DNA of 64,000 nt from a virus, in IMG/VR virus record IMGVR_UViG_3300025121_000776, positions 122,856 to 186,855 of that record; one strand, 5' to 3'. A program made the position numbers and the translations under genes. This document shows, in pieces, positions 16,936 through 25,617 of the stretch. The notes under the pieces are model-generated. The model was not told the DNA's origin and searched no databases. It worked only from the letters and a program-made list of their open reading frames with translations. Position 1 is the first letter of the stretch, and every line of letters starts with the position of its first letter.

Positions 16936-17502
16936 ATGTATATGCAAAATTCAGATTTATTCAACTTGATTAACAAATTCAACTTTAGTGGCGTTTCTTT
17001 TGTATCTTTAAAGAATTATCGTTCTGATAAAAGTGATAACACCGAAGTTGCCGATATTCTTATTAACGTAGGTATTTCTTACGAAAAATTAAAAGCTGAT
17101 GACCTTGAAGTTTTACAAGCTACAAAAAGAAGTATTGGCTCATTTGTTACTGAAAATTTTGGAATAGCAATACTTGAACAAGCTATTGATGAAAAAATAC
17201 AGTCAATTTTAAAACCAAACGAAAATCGTAGCAATGGGCAAAAAGACGCTTTTGTTATTCTTAACAATGGAATGAAATATTGCCCAAACACAGACAGTTT
17301 AATTATTAATGGTTCAGTTGTAAGAAAAACTGTAATTGTAAAAGGCGAATTTAAAGAAGTAAAAAGTAAACCTTTGACTTTAGCAAAAAAACACCTTGAC
17401 AAAGCACTTGACCTTAAACTTGCAAAATTAAGATATTACAAACTAAGCAACTTAGGTGCAATAAAAGTAAGCGGGGACACAATCGAAATAACAAAAAGAT
17501 AA
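16936..17502 (+). CDS. Hypothetical protein (188 aa), first gene of promoter array
   Basis: Start at ATG 16936 (or 16942, MQNSDLFNLINKF) because the longer frame crosses the promoter. The protein has an N-terminal alpha-helical part and a C-terminal half rich in Lys (KSKPLTLAKKHLDKALDLKLAKLRYYKL). A terminator at 17515 follows. No family recognised. Confidence 0.7.
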   Translation: MYMQNSDLFNLINKFNFSGVSFVSLKNYRSDKSDNTEVADILINVGISYEKLKADDLEVLQATKRSIGSFVTENFGIAILEQAIDEKIQSILKPNENRSNGQKDAFVILNNGMKYCPNTDSLIINGSVVRKTVIVKGEFKEVKSKPLTLAKKHLDKALDLKLAKLRYYKLSNLGAIKVSGDTIEITKR

Positions 17503-17514
17503 TAAAATAAAAAA

Positions 17515-17543
17515 GAAAAAGGGACTGAAAAGTTCCCTTTTTT
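17515..17543 (+). terminator. Terminator
   Basis: AAAGGGA...TCCCTTTTTT hairpin after the 16936 gene. Confidence 0.75.
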
Positions 17544-17665
17544 GTTTATATATTGCTTTATAATAAACGTTCCTATAATAATAAAAGGTTTCCCTATCTT
17601 AATTTTTAAATGCTTTAAAACGCTTTAAAACGAGTTTCCCCTTTTCTCTCCCTTTTTCTTTATAA

Positions 17666-17772
17666 CAACATTAGAAGTTAAACAATAAACAATAAACAAA
17701 TGAAGAGTATGAAGAAATTATAAAGAAATTTATTTAAAAATAAATTTCTCCCCCACTCAAAAGGTGGGGGCT
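17666..17772 (+). ncRNA. Candidate small RNA with two perfect hairpins
   Basis: A full array promoter (CCCC 17638, TTTATAA 17659) is followed by no gene, only a 7-codon ORF. The transcript would hold GAAATTTATT/AATAAATTTC (17725-17748, 10-bp stem, 4-nt loop) and CCCCCAC/GTGGGGG (17750-17770, 7-bp stem). The next promoter starts at 17809. Confidence 0.4.
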
Positions 17773-17864
17773 AACTGAATTTATAAACTTTCCCTATGAC
17801 ACAAGATTCCCCCTTTTTCTCAATCTTTTCTTTATATGTTTATAACCAATAAAAACATAAAACA

Positions 17865-18191
17865 ATGAATTATTTAAAAATTGTAATTAACGAAACGGCT
17901 TGTAACAGTCCAAAAGTATCAGACGATACTCATGTTTTTAATCAAATAGTTGAAAAGAAAAAAACCATTGAAGAAGTTGAGGAATTTCTAAAAGACCGTT
18001 ACGGCAAAGTAATAAGCAAAAAACACAGAGAAAAAAGAGGAGTTTTTGTTGATGATAAAAACGGACAAGCAAAAAGAGTGGGATTTCTTTTTTCTTTTTG
18101 GAACAAAGATTGGTCGCATAATTCAAAAAGTTGGTTTCAAACTGATTGGATTGAAATAATGAAAGTTGAAGAACAAGTAGTATTAATATAA
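17865..18191 (+). CDS. Hypothetical protein (108 aa)
   Basis: MNYLKIVINETACNSPKVSDD..., alpha-beta, with an aromatic C-terminal part (FSFWNKDWSHNSKSWFQTDW). Own array promoter; GGGGATTTTCCCC terminator after it. Confidence 0.7.
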   Translation: MNYLKIVINETACNSPKVSDDTHVFNQIVEKKKTIEEVEEFLKDRYGKVISKKHREKRGVFVDDKNGQAKRVGFLFSFWNKDWSHNSKSWFQTDWIEIMKVEEQVVLI

Positions 18192-18260
18192 AAAGATAAG
18201 GGGATTTTCCCCTTTTTTTTATTTTGTTTCTTTATATGTTTATAACTAAAATTAAAAGTC

Positions 18261-18500
18261 ATGAAAAAAGTAACAAAAACTTTAAAAGAAAGAGGCGACA
18301 TAAAACCCGCTACAACTTTAAAAAACGTCTTCAAGAAAGAAGCAATTGTAAGTGCTAATGACGCATTTGAATTGGGATTAGCTTTACAAAGCTTATTAGA
18401 CCACGAAACTGAGTTTTCAAACACAGGAGTTTCTGTAAGTAAAATAACAGAAGCAATTGATTTTGTTAAAAGTAATATTCAGCAAGATATTTTTGCATAG
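18261..18500 (+). CDS. Hypothetical protein (79 aa)
   Basis: Helical protein (MKKVTKTLKERGDIKPATTL...FELGLALQSLLDHE...). Single-gene unit with own promoter (18231). Confidence 0.65.
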   Translation: MKKVTKTLKERGDIKPATTLKNVFKKEAIVSANDAFELGLALQSLLDHETEFSNTGVSVSKITEAIDFVKSNIQQDIFA

Positions 18501-18536
18501 TTTCCCCTTTTTTTTCTTTAATTTCTTTATATTATT

Positions 18537-18668
18537 ATGATAATAACAATTTGGTTTACATTATTTAAACTTTTGAAAGAAAACAAAAGGCTTTTAAAAG
18601 AAGACAAAAAGATTGACAGTATTGCTGTTGAATTGATTAAAAAACACAAAGAAGTAGAAACTGTTTAA
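18537..18668 (+). CDS. Small hypothetical protein (43 aa)
   Basis: MIITIWFTLFKLLKENKRLLKEDKKIDSIAVELIKKHKEVETV; a hydrophobic start then a charged helix. Promoter TTTATAT at 18526, so the leader is only a few nucleotides. Confidence 0.5.
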   Translation: MIITIWFTLFKLLKENKRLLKEDKKIDSIAVELIKKHKEVETV

Positions 18669-18679
18669 AAGAAACAATT

Positions 18680-18784
18680 ATGCAGACGAAAATTAGAGGC
18701 AGTACAATTTTAAGTGCTTAAAGTAAAAAAGCAAAAGAAATTTTACAAAACAAATTTAAAAAATCTAATTATGCCGAAAAATAA
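18680..18784 (+). pseudogene. Small ORF interrupted by TAA
   Basis: MQTKIRGSTILSA, then TAA, then 20 further codons in the same frame (SKKAKEILQNKFKKSNYAEK) to a second TAA. Probably a decayed short gene. Confidence 0.35.
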
Positions 18785-18817
18785 AGGTTCGCCAAGATAA
18801 CAAAATATCTTTATATG

Positions 18818-18893
18818 TTTATAACCAATAAAGTCAAATACAAAATACAATTTAGACTTGAAAACCCCTCTCACAAAGGGGTTTTGCATTTCC
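18818..18893 (+). ncRNA. Candidate small RNA between promoter and terminator
   Basis: Promoter TTTATATGTTTATAACCAATAAA (18810-) but no C-run and no ORF. Downstream AAGTC...GACTT can pair, then AAAACCCCT/AGGGGTTTT with a 5-6-nt loop forms a terminator at about 18870-18895. Predicted transcript about 70 nt. Confidence 0.4.
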
Positions 18894-18945
18894 CCTTTTC
18901 TTTGTAAATTTCTTTATATGTTTATAACCAATAAAACAAATCAAA

Positions 18946-19263
18946 ATGGCAAAAGACAAATTATCAAAAGGACAAAGAAATTTTGTAAACAAATTTATTA
19001 ATTCTGATGGCAAACTTTCAGAAGAAAAAATGGTAAAAAGGAACAATCGTTTTTCTGGCGAAGAAGCCGAATTAAATGAAGTTGCTGCAGAATGTTTTGA
19101 CTTTGTAATGAAAGTTGAAGACGGTTTAAACAGAAGAAGTGAAGCTATTTTAAAAGCTATCCACCCCGACCTTAAACTTTCAAACGCAGTGCAAAAGTTT
19201 GATATGGCTCGTATGACTGTTTTAGCCTTTGATTCTGAAGCTTACATGACTTTATTAGATTAA
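18946..19263 (+). CDS. Hypothetical protein (105 aa)
   Basis: MAKDKLSKGQRNFVNKFINSDGKLSEEKMVKRN..., helical and basic at the start. Monocistronic with promoter at 18913 and GGGGA/TCCCC hairpin after the stop. Confidence 0.65.
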   Translation: MAKDKLSKGQRNFVNKFINSDGKLSEEKMVKRNNRFSGEEAELNEVAAECFDFVMKVEDGLNRRSEAILKAIHPDLKLSNAVQKFDMARMTVLAFDSEAYMTLLD

Positions 19264-19334
19264 AAGAAAGGGGAGTTTCCCCTTTTCTCTCCCTTTTTCT
19301 TTATATGTTTATATAACCAATAAAACCAAATCAA

Positions 19335-19631
19335 ATGCCAAATCAAGTAGCTCAAATAATCAGACAACAACTTTATGCAGGTGGACGTATTAAAGTTTTC
19401 ACTTGGGGTGCTAATGCTTGGAGGGCAGGAGAAAATTTTTTACATTTTAGAGTTACAGGGAAGTTATTTCGTGGGGTTGTTAGAATAACTTTAAACTCAA
19501 TGGATTTATACGATATAAAACTAATGAAAGTAAGCGGCGAAGTTGTAAAAGAAATAAATGGAATTTACAACGACCAACTTACTGATGTAATTGATAACGC
19601 AATTGAAAGAGTTCCCGAATATAAATTTTAA
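19335..19631 (+). CDS. Hypothetical protein (98 aa)
   Basis: MPNQVAQIIRQQLYAGGRIKVFTWGANAWRAGENFLHFRVTGK..., alpha-beta with a compact beta core. Resembles small orphan proteins of Bacteroidota mobile elements but no function is known to me. Confidence 0.7.
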   Translation: MPNQVAQIIRQQLYAGGRIKVFTWGANAWRAGENFLHFRVTGKLFRGVVRITLNSMDLYDIKLMKVSGEVVKEINGIYNDQLTDVIDNAIERVPEYKF

Positions 19632-19696
19632 AAACTGGGGGTTTCCCTTTTTTCTACAAATTTCTTTATATGTTTATAACCAAAAATTAAAAACCA

Positions 19697-19828
19697 ATGA
19701 TGATAATTTTATTCAGAGAAAGCAGAAGAGTATTAACTCTTAAAGAGTACAATGAAAGTCGCACAGTGTTAGGAGTTTTAAGCGGTAAAGAATACAGACG
19801 ACAAAGGCGTAAAGATAAAAGAAAATAG
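19697..19828 (+). CDS. Small basic protein (43 aa)
   Basis: MMIILFRESRRVLTLKEYNESRTVLGVLSGKEYRRQRRKDKRK. Own promoter (19665). Basic tail suggests nucleic-acid contact, by inference. Confidence 0.5.
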   Translation: MMIILFRESRRVLTLKEYNESRTVLGVLSGKEYRRQRRKDKRK

Positions 19829-19944
19829 TTTTTTCAATTGCATGTTTTCATTTTTTGATGTTAAAATTGGTTAAAGGGGAAAATGGACATTCCCCTTTTT
19901 CTTTTTTATTTCTTTATATGTTTATAACCAACAAACCAAAGATT

Positions 19945-20124
19945 ATGGCAAAGAAGAAAAAAAACAAAAAAGAAGTCTCCCTTGATGATTATATAAAAGC
20001 TAATCGTAGGGGTTCACGTGAAGCTGAATTAGAATTCGCAAATGGTTTCAGAGCCGTACACAAAACTCATAAAAGCAAAAAAACTTATGCAAGAAAAGGC
20101 AAACACAAAGAGGTTTTTGCATAG
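19945..20124 (+). CDS. Small basic protein (59 aa)
   Basis: ATG 19945, after the promoter (19913); the longer frame crosses the promoter. MAKKKKNKKEVSLDDYIKANRRGSREAELE..., very basic at both ends. Confidence 0.6.
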   Translation: MAKKKKNKKEVSLDDYIKANRRGSREAELEFANGFRAVHKTHKSKKTYARKGKHKEVFA

Positions 20125-20182
20125 AGGAAGTCTCCCCCTTTTCTCAGAATATTTCTTTATATGTTTATAAACCAATAAAATT

Positions 20183-20434
20183 ATGGAAAAATCATCCAAA
20201 AAAAGCGAAAACAAATGCACTAATACAACATTAGTTTCTGGACTTGTTACGGTTTTAAAAACACCCATAACAGAAAGGTATTGTAAAGTTGGCGACATAG
20301 CAACATTAGATATGAAAAATAAACAAATTAGATGTGGCGGTGCTTGGTTTAATTTTGATGAACGTTGGACTGTTCAATCTTGCAACTACAAATTGTTATT
20401 AGATACTTTTAAACAATCCCCTTTTTTCTTTTAA
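20183..20434 (+). CDS. Hypothetical protein whose 3' end is the next promoter's C/T-run (83 aa)
   Basis: Its last codons (QSPFFF) are encoded by the CCCCTTTTTTC tract of the next promoter, whose spacing (19 nt) is the least regular of the set. Protein otherwise beta-rich, ending with Cys-containing strands (IRCGGAWFNFDERW). Unknown function. Confidence 0.65.
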   Translation: MEKSSKKSENKCTNTTLVSGLVTVLKTPITERYCKVGDIATLDMKNKQIRCGGAWFNFDERWTVQSCNYKLLLDTFKQSPFFF

Positions 20435-20460
20435 AGTTTCTTTATATAATAAAAAATATT

Positions 20461-20808
20461 ATGGCAGGACATTTTCCACTTAGTAAAATTGATGAACCTC
20501 GAATATTTAGATTGGTCGATAAAATCAAAAATTTAATTATTTCAAATGGTTCAGTTATTAAAGACTTTGAAAAATTCAAAATTACAGTTGGAAAAAATTC
20601 TGTTTATGAAATAATGAAACTCTCAAAAGATTATGTTGAAAATCCTATAAAAGAATTTGCATTTAATGTTGGAAAATTTTCTCTTGAAAGTATTACTGAT
20701 GAACATCCTTCGCTTACAAAAAATATTAGTCTTGAATGTCATTTTCTAATAACTGAAAAAACAGTTATTAAAAAAATTATTATAAAAGATATATTTTGGG
20801 TAGCTTAA
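20461..20808 (+). CDS. Hypothetical protein (115 aa)
   Basis: MAGHFPLSKIDEPRIFRLVDKIKNLIISNG..., alpha-beta soluble protein. Promoter box at 20441. No family recognised. Confidence 0.65.
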   Translation: MAGHFPLSKIDEPRIFRLVDKIKNLIISNGSVIKDFEKFKITVGKNSVYEIMKLSKDYVENPIKEFAFNVGKFSLESITDEHPSLTKNISLECHFLITEKTVIKKIIIKDIFWVA

Positions 20809-20863
20809 TTCCCCTTTTCTCTATAAGTTTCTTTATATGTTTGTAACCAACAAATTAAAAATT

Positions 20864-21172
20864 ATGAAAATTATATTACAATATACTTGCGTTGCTTATT
20901 ATACCAATAATACTAAAAAGACTTTAATTTGTAAAGCTGACTTTGAAAATTTCAACTTATCATTAAACAACTTTAATGAAAAAGTTATTGATTGGAACAG
21001 ACAAGGACAAAACATGAAACAAATACAAAGCAAAGTAACTCCAATTTTGGGCTATGATTATTTCACAACTCCCGAACAACATATTGAAAATATGCGAATA
21101 ACTAAAACTAAACAATATCCAATTTCAACAGCACCTAAAATTACTTGCCCCAACTGTAATTTTAAATTTTAA
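20864..21172 (+). CDS. Hypothetical protein with C-terminal CPNC (102 aa)
   Basis: Start at 20864 after the promoter. MKIILQYTCVAYYTNNTKKT...; ends ITCPNCNFKF, a half zinc knuckle. Confidence 0.65.
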   Translation: MKIILQYTCVAYYTNNTKKTLICKADFENFNLSLNNFNEKVIDWNRQGQNMKQIQSKVTPILGYDYFTTPEQHIENMRITKTKQYPISTAPKITCPNCNFKF

Positions 21173-21227
21173 CAATATTCCCCCTTTTCTCCCCAGATTT
21201 CTTTATAAAAACAAAACAAAAAAGATT

Positions 21228-21407
21228 ATGACAATAGCAATTTACATAGTGATTTCAATAATATCTTTTTGTTTAGGATATTATTTCTGTAAAAAAAGAT
21301 ACAATGTAAAAGGACTTATTAGACTTGCAGATTGTCAAGCTGATTTTATTGCAGGGGATATAACAAGAGAAAGAGCTTTAGAAATAATAAATGAAATTGA
21401 AAAATAA
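21228..21407 (+). CDS. Single-pass membrane protein (59 aa)
   Basis: MTIAIYIVISIISFCLGYYF anchor followed by a charged helix. Promoter TTTATAA at 21202. Confidence 0.55.
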   Translation: MTIAIYIVISIISFCLGYYFCKKRYNVKGLIRLADCQADFIAGDITRERALEIINEIEK

Positions 21408-21515
21408 CATATTGACAGGAAAGATTTAGTTTATTGGTTTGAAGAAGGGGGCTTGATTCCCCCTTTTTCATTTTGTTTTCTTTATATTCATAATTCAATT
21501 AAATAAATAAAAGCG

Positions 21516-21815
21516 ATGGATGAAATTATAAAAGAAGCACTTATTAATTATTATAAAAATACTGATAATATTGATAAGTATGGGCAATTAAACATTTTCT
21601 ATATGCAAGCTTTTTATTTTATTAAGGATGAACTTTTGAGAAATAAAGTAATTGAGTTCATAAAAGAAGGAAAAAGTAAATTAGTAAAATTTCAAACTTA
21701 TGGTGGTAGATTTGGAGTTTATGAAGCAATTGCTATAATTGACAACAAACTTAATAGCGAGCTATCAATTGCTCTACGTTCAAATGAAACTTACAAAGAA
21801 AAAATGAGACATTGA
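21516..21815 (+). CDS. Hypothetical protein (99 aa)
   Basis: MDEIIKEALINYYKNTDNIDKYG..., helical. Own promoter (21481). Its stop precedes the next promoter's C-run directly. Confidence 0.65.
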   Translation: MDEIIKEALINYYKNTDNIDKYGQLNIFYMQAFYFIKDELLRNKVIEFIKEGKSKLVKFQTYGGRFGVYEAIAIIDNKLNSELSIALRSNETYKEKMRH

Positions 21816-21874
21816 TAAACTTCCCCTTTTCTTTACAAATTTCTTTATATGTTTATAAATCAAAAAAGCTTAAA

Positions 21875-22093
21875 ATGAAAACAATTATAATAAACTACAA
21901 AGATTTTGTTGAAAGCATGAATGACAACAAAAGAGTTGAGAAAGTTTTAACAGCTTTGCAGACTGCAAAAGTAGAGGAACAGAACCCAAACATGATTATT
22001 GTAAACTACTCAGACGAGGGCTACGCTTTGTTTAATGTTATAAAGATAGAAAACGAAATGAGATATGTACAGTCAAATGGAACGGCTGCATAA
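21875..22093 (+). CDS. Hypothetical protein (72 aa)
   Basis: Start at 21875 after promoter 21844. MKTIIINYKDFVESMNDNKRVEKVLTAL..., alpha-beta. Confidence 0.6.
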   Translation: MKTIIINYKDFVESMNDNKRVEKVLTALQTAKVEEQNPNMIIVNYSDEGYALFNVIKIENEMRYVQSNGTAA

Positions 22094-22154
22094 ACTCTCC
22101 CCCTTTTCTTTGGGGTTTTCTTTATATGTTTATAACCAATAAAAAACTAAAGTC

Positions 22155-22742
22155 ATGAATGAAGTATCAAATGAAAAATTTAAAATAGAATTTTATAGTT
22201 CAGAAGGTGACAGTCGTACATGGGATAACCTTACAAAAATGGTTTGTTGTCATGGCAAATACCGTTTAGGGGATAAGCATGATTATAATAGTAATGACTT
22301 TGATTCATGGGAAGATTTTAAAAAAGCTATTATTAAAAACGAAAAGGCTGTAATTATTAAACCGCTTTACATATACGACCATGGCGGTATAACTATTGCT
22401 ACTTCTCCATTTTCTTGCAGATGGGATAGTGGACAAGTTGGGTTTGTTTTTGTGACAAGAGAAACAATGTTAAAAGAATATGGTATTAAAAGAATAACCA
22501 AAAAGTATATTGAACAAGCAACCAAAGTATTAGGTGGTGAAGTTGAAACATACAAACAAGAAGTTGAAGGTGACGTTTGGGGTTTTAATTCTGAAAATCT
22601 TGAAACTGGCGAAACTGATAGTTGCGGAGGATTTTATGGAAGTGATTTTTGGGCAAATGGAATGACAGACCATATAAATGATGAAATAATTGAAGGTTTA
22701 AGAAGTGAATTAGAAGCTGAATTTGGAAAAGAGAAAAAATAA
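22155..22742 (+). CDS. Conserved mobile-element protein (195 aa)
   Basis: Contains IYDHGGITIATSPFSCRWDSGQVGFVFVT followed by a lysine-rich helix and an acidic tail, a block I recognise from uncharacterised proteins of phages and plasmids in Firmicutes and Bacteroidota. Function unknown. Monocistronic, promoter 22121. Confidence 0.7.
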   Translation: MNEVSNEKFKIEFYSSEGDSRTWDNLTKMVCCHGKYRLGDKHDYNSNDFDSWEDFKKAIIKNEKAVIIKPLYIYDHGGITIATSPFSCRWDSGQVGFVFVTRETMLKEYGIKRITKKYIEQATKVLGGEVETYKQEVEGDVWGFNSENLETGETDSCGGFYGSDFWANGMTDHINDEIIEGLRSELEAEFGKEKK

Positions 22743-22811
22743 AGGAGGGGGAATTCCCCCTTTTCTCAGAATATTTCTTTATATAAACATAACCAATAAA
22801 AAACCAAAGTT

Positions 22812-23132
22812 ATGAATATAGTAATAGTTGATAATTTTAAAACCGATGTAATGTTCAGAAAAGATATTACAAAAGATTTCAAAGGTACAATATTTGCAGT
22901 ATTTCCTCACGAAGTTGATAATTACAGAGGGGATATTATGACCTATCAACACGTAGGACAGCATAGTTCTGGGGATTATCAAGTTTGTTTACAACAATCA
23001 AAACCAGCAACCGTAGAAGAAAGTGCAGACTTAAAACGTGAAATGGAAGGCTTAGGATATGATTTAAACATAGTTCGCAGACAGAATCGAGATAAATACT
23101 TAAAAGAGTACAAAAGGGTTAATAAGGCTTAA
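22812..23132 (+). CDS. Conserved phage-type protein (106 aa)
   Basis: FRKDITKDFKGTIFAVFPHEVDN...TYQHVGQHSSGDY is typical of small conserved proteins of unknown function in phages and conjugative elements. Often found near the preceding gene's family. Promoter 22778. Confidence 0.7.
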   Translation: MNIVIVDNFKTDVMFRKDITKDFKGTIFAVFPHEVDNYRGDIMTYQHVGQHSSGDYQVCLQQSKPATVEESADLKREMEGLGYDLNIVRRQNRDKYLKEYKRVNKA

Positions 23133-23204
23133 AAAGAGCTGAGGGGAATTTTCCCCTTTTTTTGATTTATTTCTTTATATAATTATAATCAACAAATAAA
23201 AATT

Positions 23205-23537
23205 ATGGCTTATTATATTACAATTTACAAACAAAAAAAATGTGGTGATAAGTTTAAAGTTAAAGCAAACGTAAAATTTGTGAAACAAGTTGTTCGTAAC
23301 CCCTTTAGTGAATACGGAAGGATTGCAACTGAAAACTTTATGAAACTATTTTCAGCAAGTCTTAATGAACCTGTGAAACTTTCAAAAAAGACGATTGAAA
23401 AAGCAATTGAAAATTACTCAAAACAAGCAAGTGATTTTAGGTGCTATAATTCAAAGTTTTTACCAATACTAAAAACAAGCAGTATTTTCAATTTTCTTAA
23501 TCGAATAAAATACGATTATTACATTGTGGGAAATTAA
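23205..23537 (+). CDS. Hypothetical protein (110 aa)
   Basis: MAYYITIYKQKKCGDKFKVKANVKF..., basic alpha-beta protein, promoter 23174, terminator-like CCCC/T-run after it. Confidence 0.65.
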   Translation: MAYYITIYKQKKCGDKFKVKANVKFVKQVVRNPFSEYGRIATENFMKLFSASLNEPVKLSKKTIEKAIENYSKQASDFRCYNSKFLPILKTSSIFNFLNRIKYDYYIVGN

Positions 23538-23584
23538 TTTCCCCTTTTTTTGATTTATTTCTTTATATAATAAAATAAGAAGCC

Positions 23585-23884
23585 ATGATAAAAGTAACAG
23601 CTACAGGAACACAAGAGTTTGAGATGATTAATGCAAAACTTGATAAACTTCCTTTTTTAATTCGTGAACAGATTGAGAGTGCTGAGAAAGCCCCTACGCA
23701 TGACGGAATTATTTGTAAGCTTAAAAGTTCTAAAATTAATGACCAAAACATTTGTCTACCAAAATCAGGCGTCCAACAAATTCTTGAAAGTGATAGAATA
23801 ATAACAATCATAATTGATAATTATGCCTTTATTTTTAAAATTCAAAGATTTGAACAAAATATTTCTTTTATGTTTAATCAATAA
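23585..23884 (+). CDS. Hypothetical protein, source of an inverted copy (99 aa)
   Basis: MIKVTATGTQEFEMINAKLDKLPFLIREQIESAEKAPTHDG.... Bases 23603-23710 recur as a reverse complement at 25078-25174 with 11 bases deleted. Function unknown. Confidence 0.7.
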   Translation: MIKVTATGTQEFEMINAKLDKLPFLIREQIESAEKAPTHDGIICKLKSSKINDQNICLPKSGVQQILESDRIITIIIDNYAFIFKIQRFEQNISFMFNQ

Positions 23885-23936
23885 TTCTCCCCCTTTTTCT
23901 TTTTGGTTTCTTTATATGTTTATAAAACCAATAACC

Positions 23937-24272
23937 ATGAAAAATAATATCAAAAAAAACAGAATACTTTTTATTGAGGGTGCAAAGAAAATAATTGCAA
24001 ATTTGGGTGCAAAAATTATAAGTTTACCTACTTTTGCATGTGAAAATACAAAGTACTTATTAAAGACAAAAACAAATGTTTTAAACATTATTCTATATGA
24101 GGAAAATCATCAAGAATTTCTTTATTCAGTATTTTGCAGATTTGAAACCCCTTGCAAAGAAGCAAACAATCAACATTCGGGAAAGCATAATTTTCATCTT
24201 GCAAGTAAACTCCCTATACCCGAAATATTAAAAGAATTAGAAAATCACTTAAAAAATGCAATTGAAGTTTAA
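23937..24272 (+). CDS. Hypothetical protein, GAKI family (111 aa)
   Basis: Start at 23937 after promoter 23911. Residues ~23-32 LGAKIISLPTF align with MGAKIFSLPST of the 37281 product, so they may be related. Two Cys in the second half. Confidence 0.6.
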   Translation: MKNNIKKNRILFIEGAKKIIANLGAKIISLPTFACENTKYLLKTKTNVLNIILYEENHQEFLYSVFCRFETPCKEANNQHSGKHNFHLASKLPIPEILKELENHLKNAIEV

Positions 24273-24329
24273 GGGGAACTCTCCCCCTTTTTCTTTTTAT
24301 TTTCTTTATATAAATAAAAATAAACGAAT

Positions 24330-24962
24330 ATGAGAAACATTTTTAATACCATAGTAACAACCAAAAGACACAGAGAAATTGGTTATTGTGAATCTTCAGA
24401 TTTTGGCAAAATTGAACTTATTGCTTTAGAATCAAGTGAAAAGGAATTAATTGTTTCCTTTAATGATTATAAAGATAAAAAAGAGTTTATTGCTTTTGAA
24501 GGTCATGCTTACGCAAAAGTAAATAAAAGCTCTTATTTTGGTGGAATGTCAAGAGAAGAAGAAGGAAGTTGGGCGAAAAAGCAAGGCAAGTTTTCAGAAA
24601 GAACTGCAATCAAATTACTTTTAGAATTAAGGAAACGATTTGAAAACACGTTTTCAAATGTTAGTTCTGCAAAATATATTCTAATTGATAGAACTCTTTA
24701 TGTTCAATATTGTAAACTCAAAGACCTTGCAATTACAGTTTGCGGAAACATGTTGTTTGCTCATTGGATAAGCATTAATATTGAATGTCATGAAGGTAAA
24801 GAAAATATAAAGCTTAATAAAAGCAATTTTGAAAAGATTGTTAAAGCACAATATGAAAGATGGAAACAGGGCAACCCCAAAACCAAAAGTATTGATGGTC
24901 ATACTCACAGTTGTTTCTCAAAACCAACTAATGTAAAATGGGGTGAAAAGTTTGTTGCTTAA
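24330..24962 (+). CDS. Hypothetical protein (210 aa)
   Basis: MRNIFNTIVTTKRHREIGYCESSDFGKIELIALE..., beta-rich first half, helical second half. Promoter 24305. No family recognised. Confidence 0.65.
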   Translation: MRNIFNTIVTTKRHREIGYCESSDFGKIELIALESSEKELIVSFNDYKDKKEFIAFEGHAYAKVNKSSYFGGMSREEEGSWAKKQGKFSERTAIKLLLELRKRFENTFSNVSSAKYILIDRTLYVQYCKLKDLAITVCGNMLFAHWISINIECHEGKENIKLNKSNFEKIVKAQYERWKQGNPKTKSIDGHTHSCFSKPTNVKWGEKFVA

Positions 24963-25022
24963 TTTTCCCCTTTTCTCCCTACTTTTCTTTATATCTTCAT
25001 AACCAATAAATTTAAAAAGCCA

Positions 25023-25358
25023 TGAAAACAATAAACAAAATTATTACCAAAGTTGATACAAGTCGAGGTGCACCAATAATTCCGTCATGCGTAGGGGCTT
25101 TCTCAGCACTCTCAATCTGTTCACGAATTTTTATCAAGTTTTGCATTAATCATCTCAAACTCTTGTGTTCCTGTGGGCAGGAGTAATGTTGGAACTGAGA
25201 AAGACGCAAAAGGCAAAAGAATTTTTGATTGTGCTGTACCAATGAGTTCAGACGGTGCATACGATTCTAAAGGAGCATATTTTGGAATTGGAAGACAATT
25301 AAGGGTTAAATATACAAAAGATTTAACTTTTATAAAGTTTTATAGAAGGGGAGAATAA
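25023..25358 (+). pseudogene. Gene disrupted by an inverted 97-bp copy of a neighbour
   Basis: The start reads MKTINKIITKVDTSRGAP; the foreign 97 bp (25078-25174) follow and lead to a stop at 25182. After the insert the original frame resumes as GRSNVGTEKDAKGKRIFDCAVPMSS...SKGAYFGIG...FYRRGE. Removing the insert rejoins ...GAPMGRSNV..., a pattern I know from small conserved mobile-element proteins (APMGR...GAYWGxG). Promoter 24988 is intact. Confidence 0.75.
25078..25174 (-). repeat. Inverted duplicate of 23603-23710
   Basis: Reverse complement of the 5' part of the 23585 gene, identical over both flanks but lacking 11 nt from a CTTCCTTTTTT stretch. No target duplication is seen; the joins are clean within codon ATG of the host gene. 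Confidence 0.9.
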
Positions 25359-25416
25359 TTCCCCTTTTTTTAAAACTTTTTCTTTATATCTTTATAACCA
25401 ATAAAAATCTAAAACC

Positions 25417-25614
25417 ATGAGTACAGAATGGAAATTTGTAATAATATTAGGGTTCATAATAACCATTTTGTGTATAGTTTTCGGAGGTTTTCAAGGTATT
25501 ATTGACGCTGTAAAAGATATAATTGCTTTTGTAATGTTTTGGGGGTTTATTGCTCTTATTATTGCAGGTCTTTACTTTTTACTAAAAAGATTTGAAAAAA
25601 ACAAAAAAGAATAA
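25417..25614 (+). CDS. Two-pass membrane protein (65 aa)
   Basis: Hydrophobic segments FVIILGFIITILCIVFGGF and IIAFVMFWGFIALIIAGLYFLL, then a KRFEKNKKE tail. Followed after 3 nt by the next gene, so part of an operon to 26014. Confidence 0.65.
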   Translation: MSTEWKFVIILGFIITILCIVFGGFQGIIDAVKDIIAFVMFWGFIALIIAGLYFLLKRFEKNKKE

Positions 25615-25617
25615 TTA

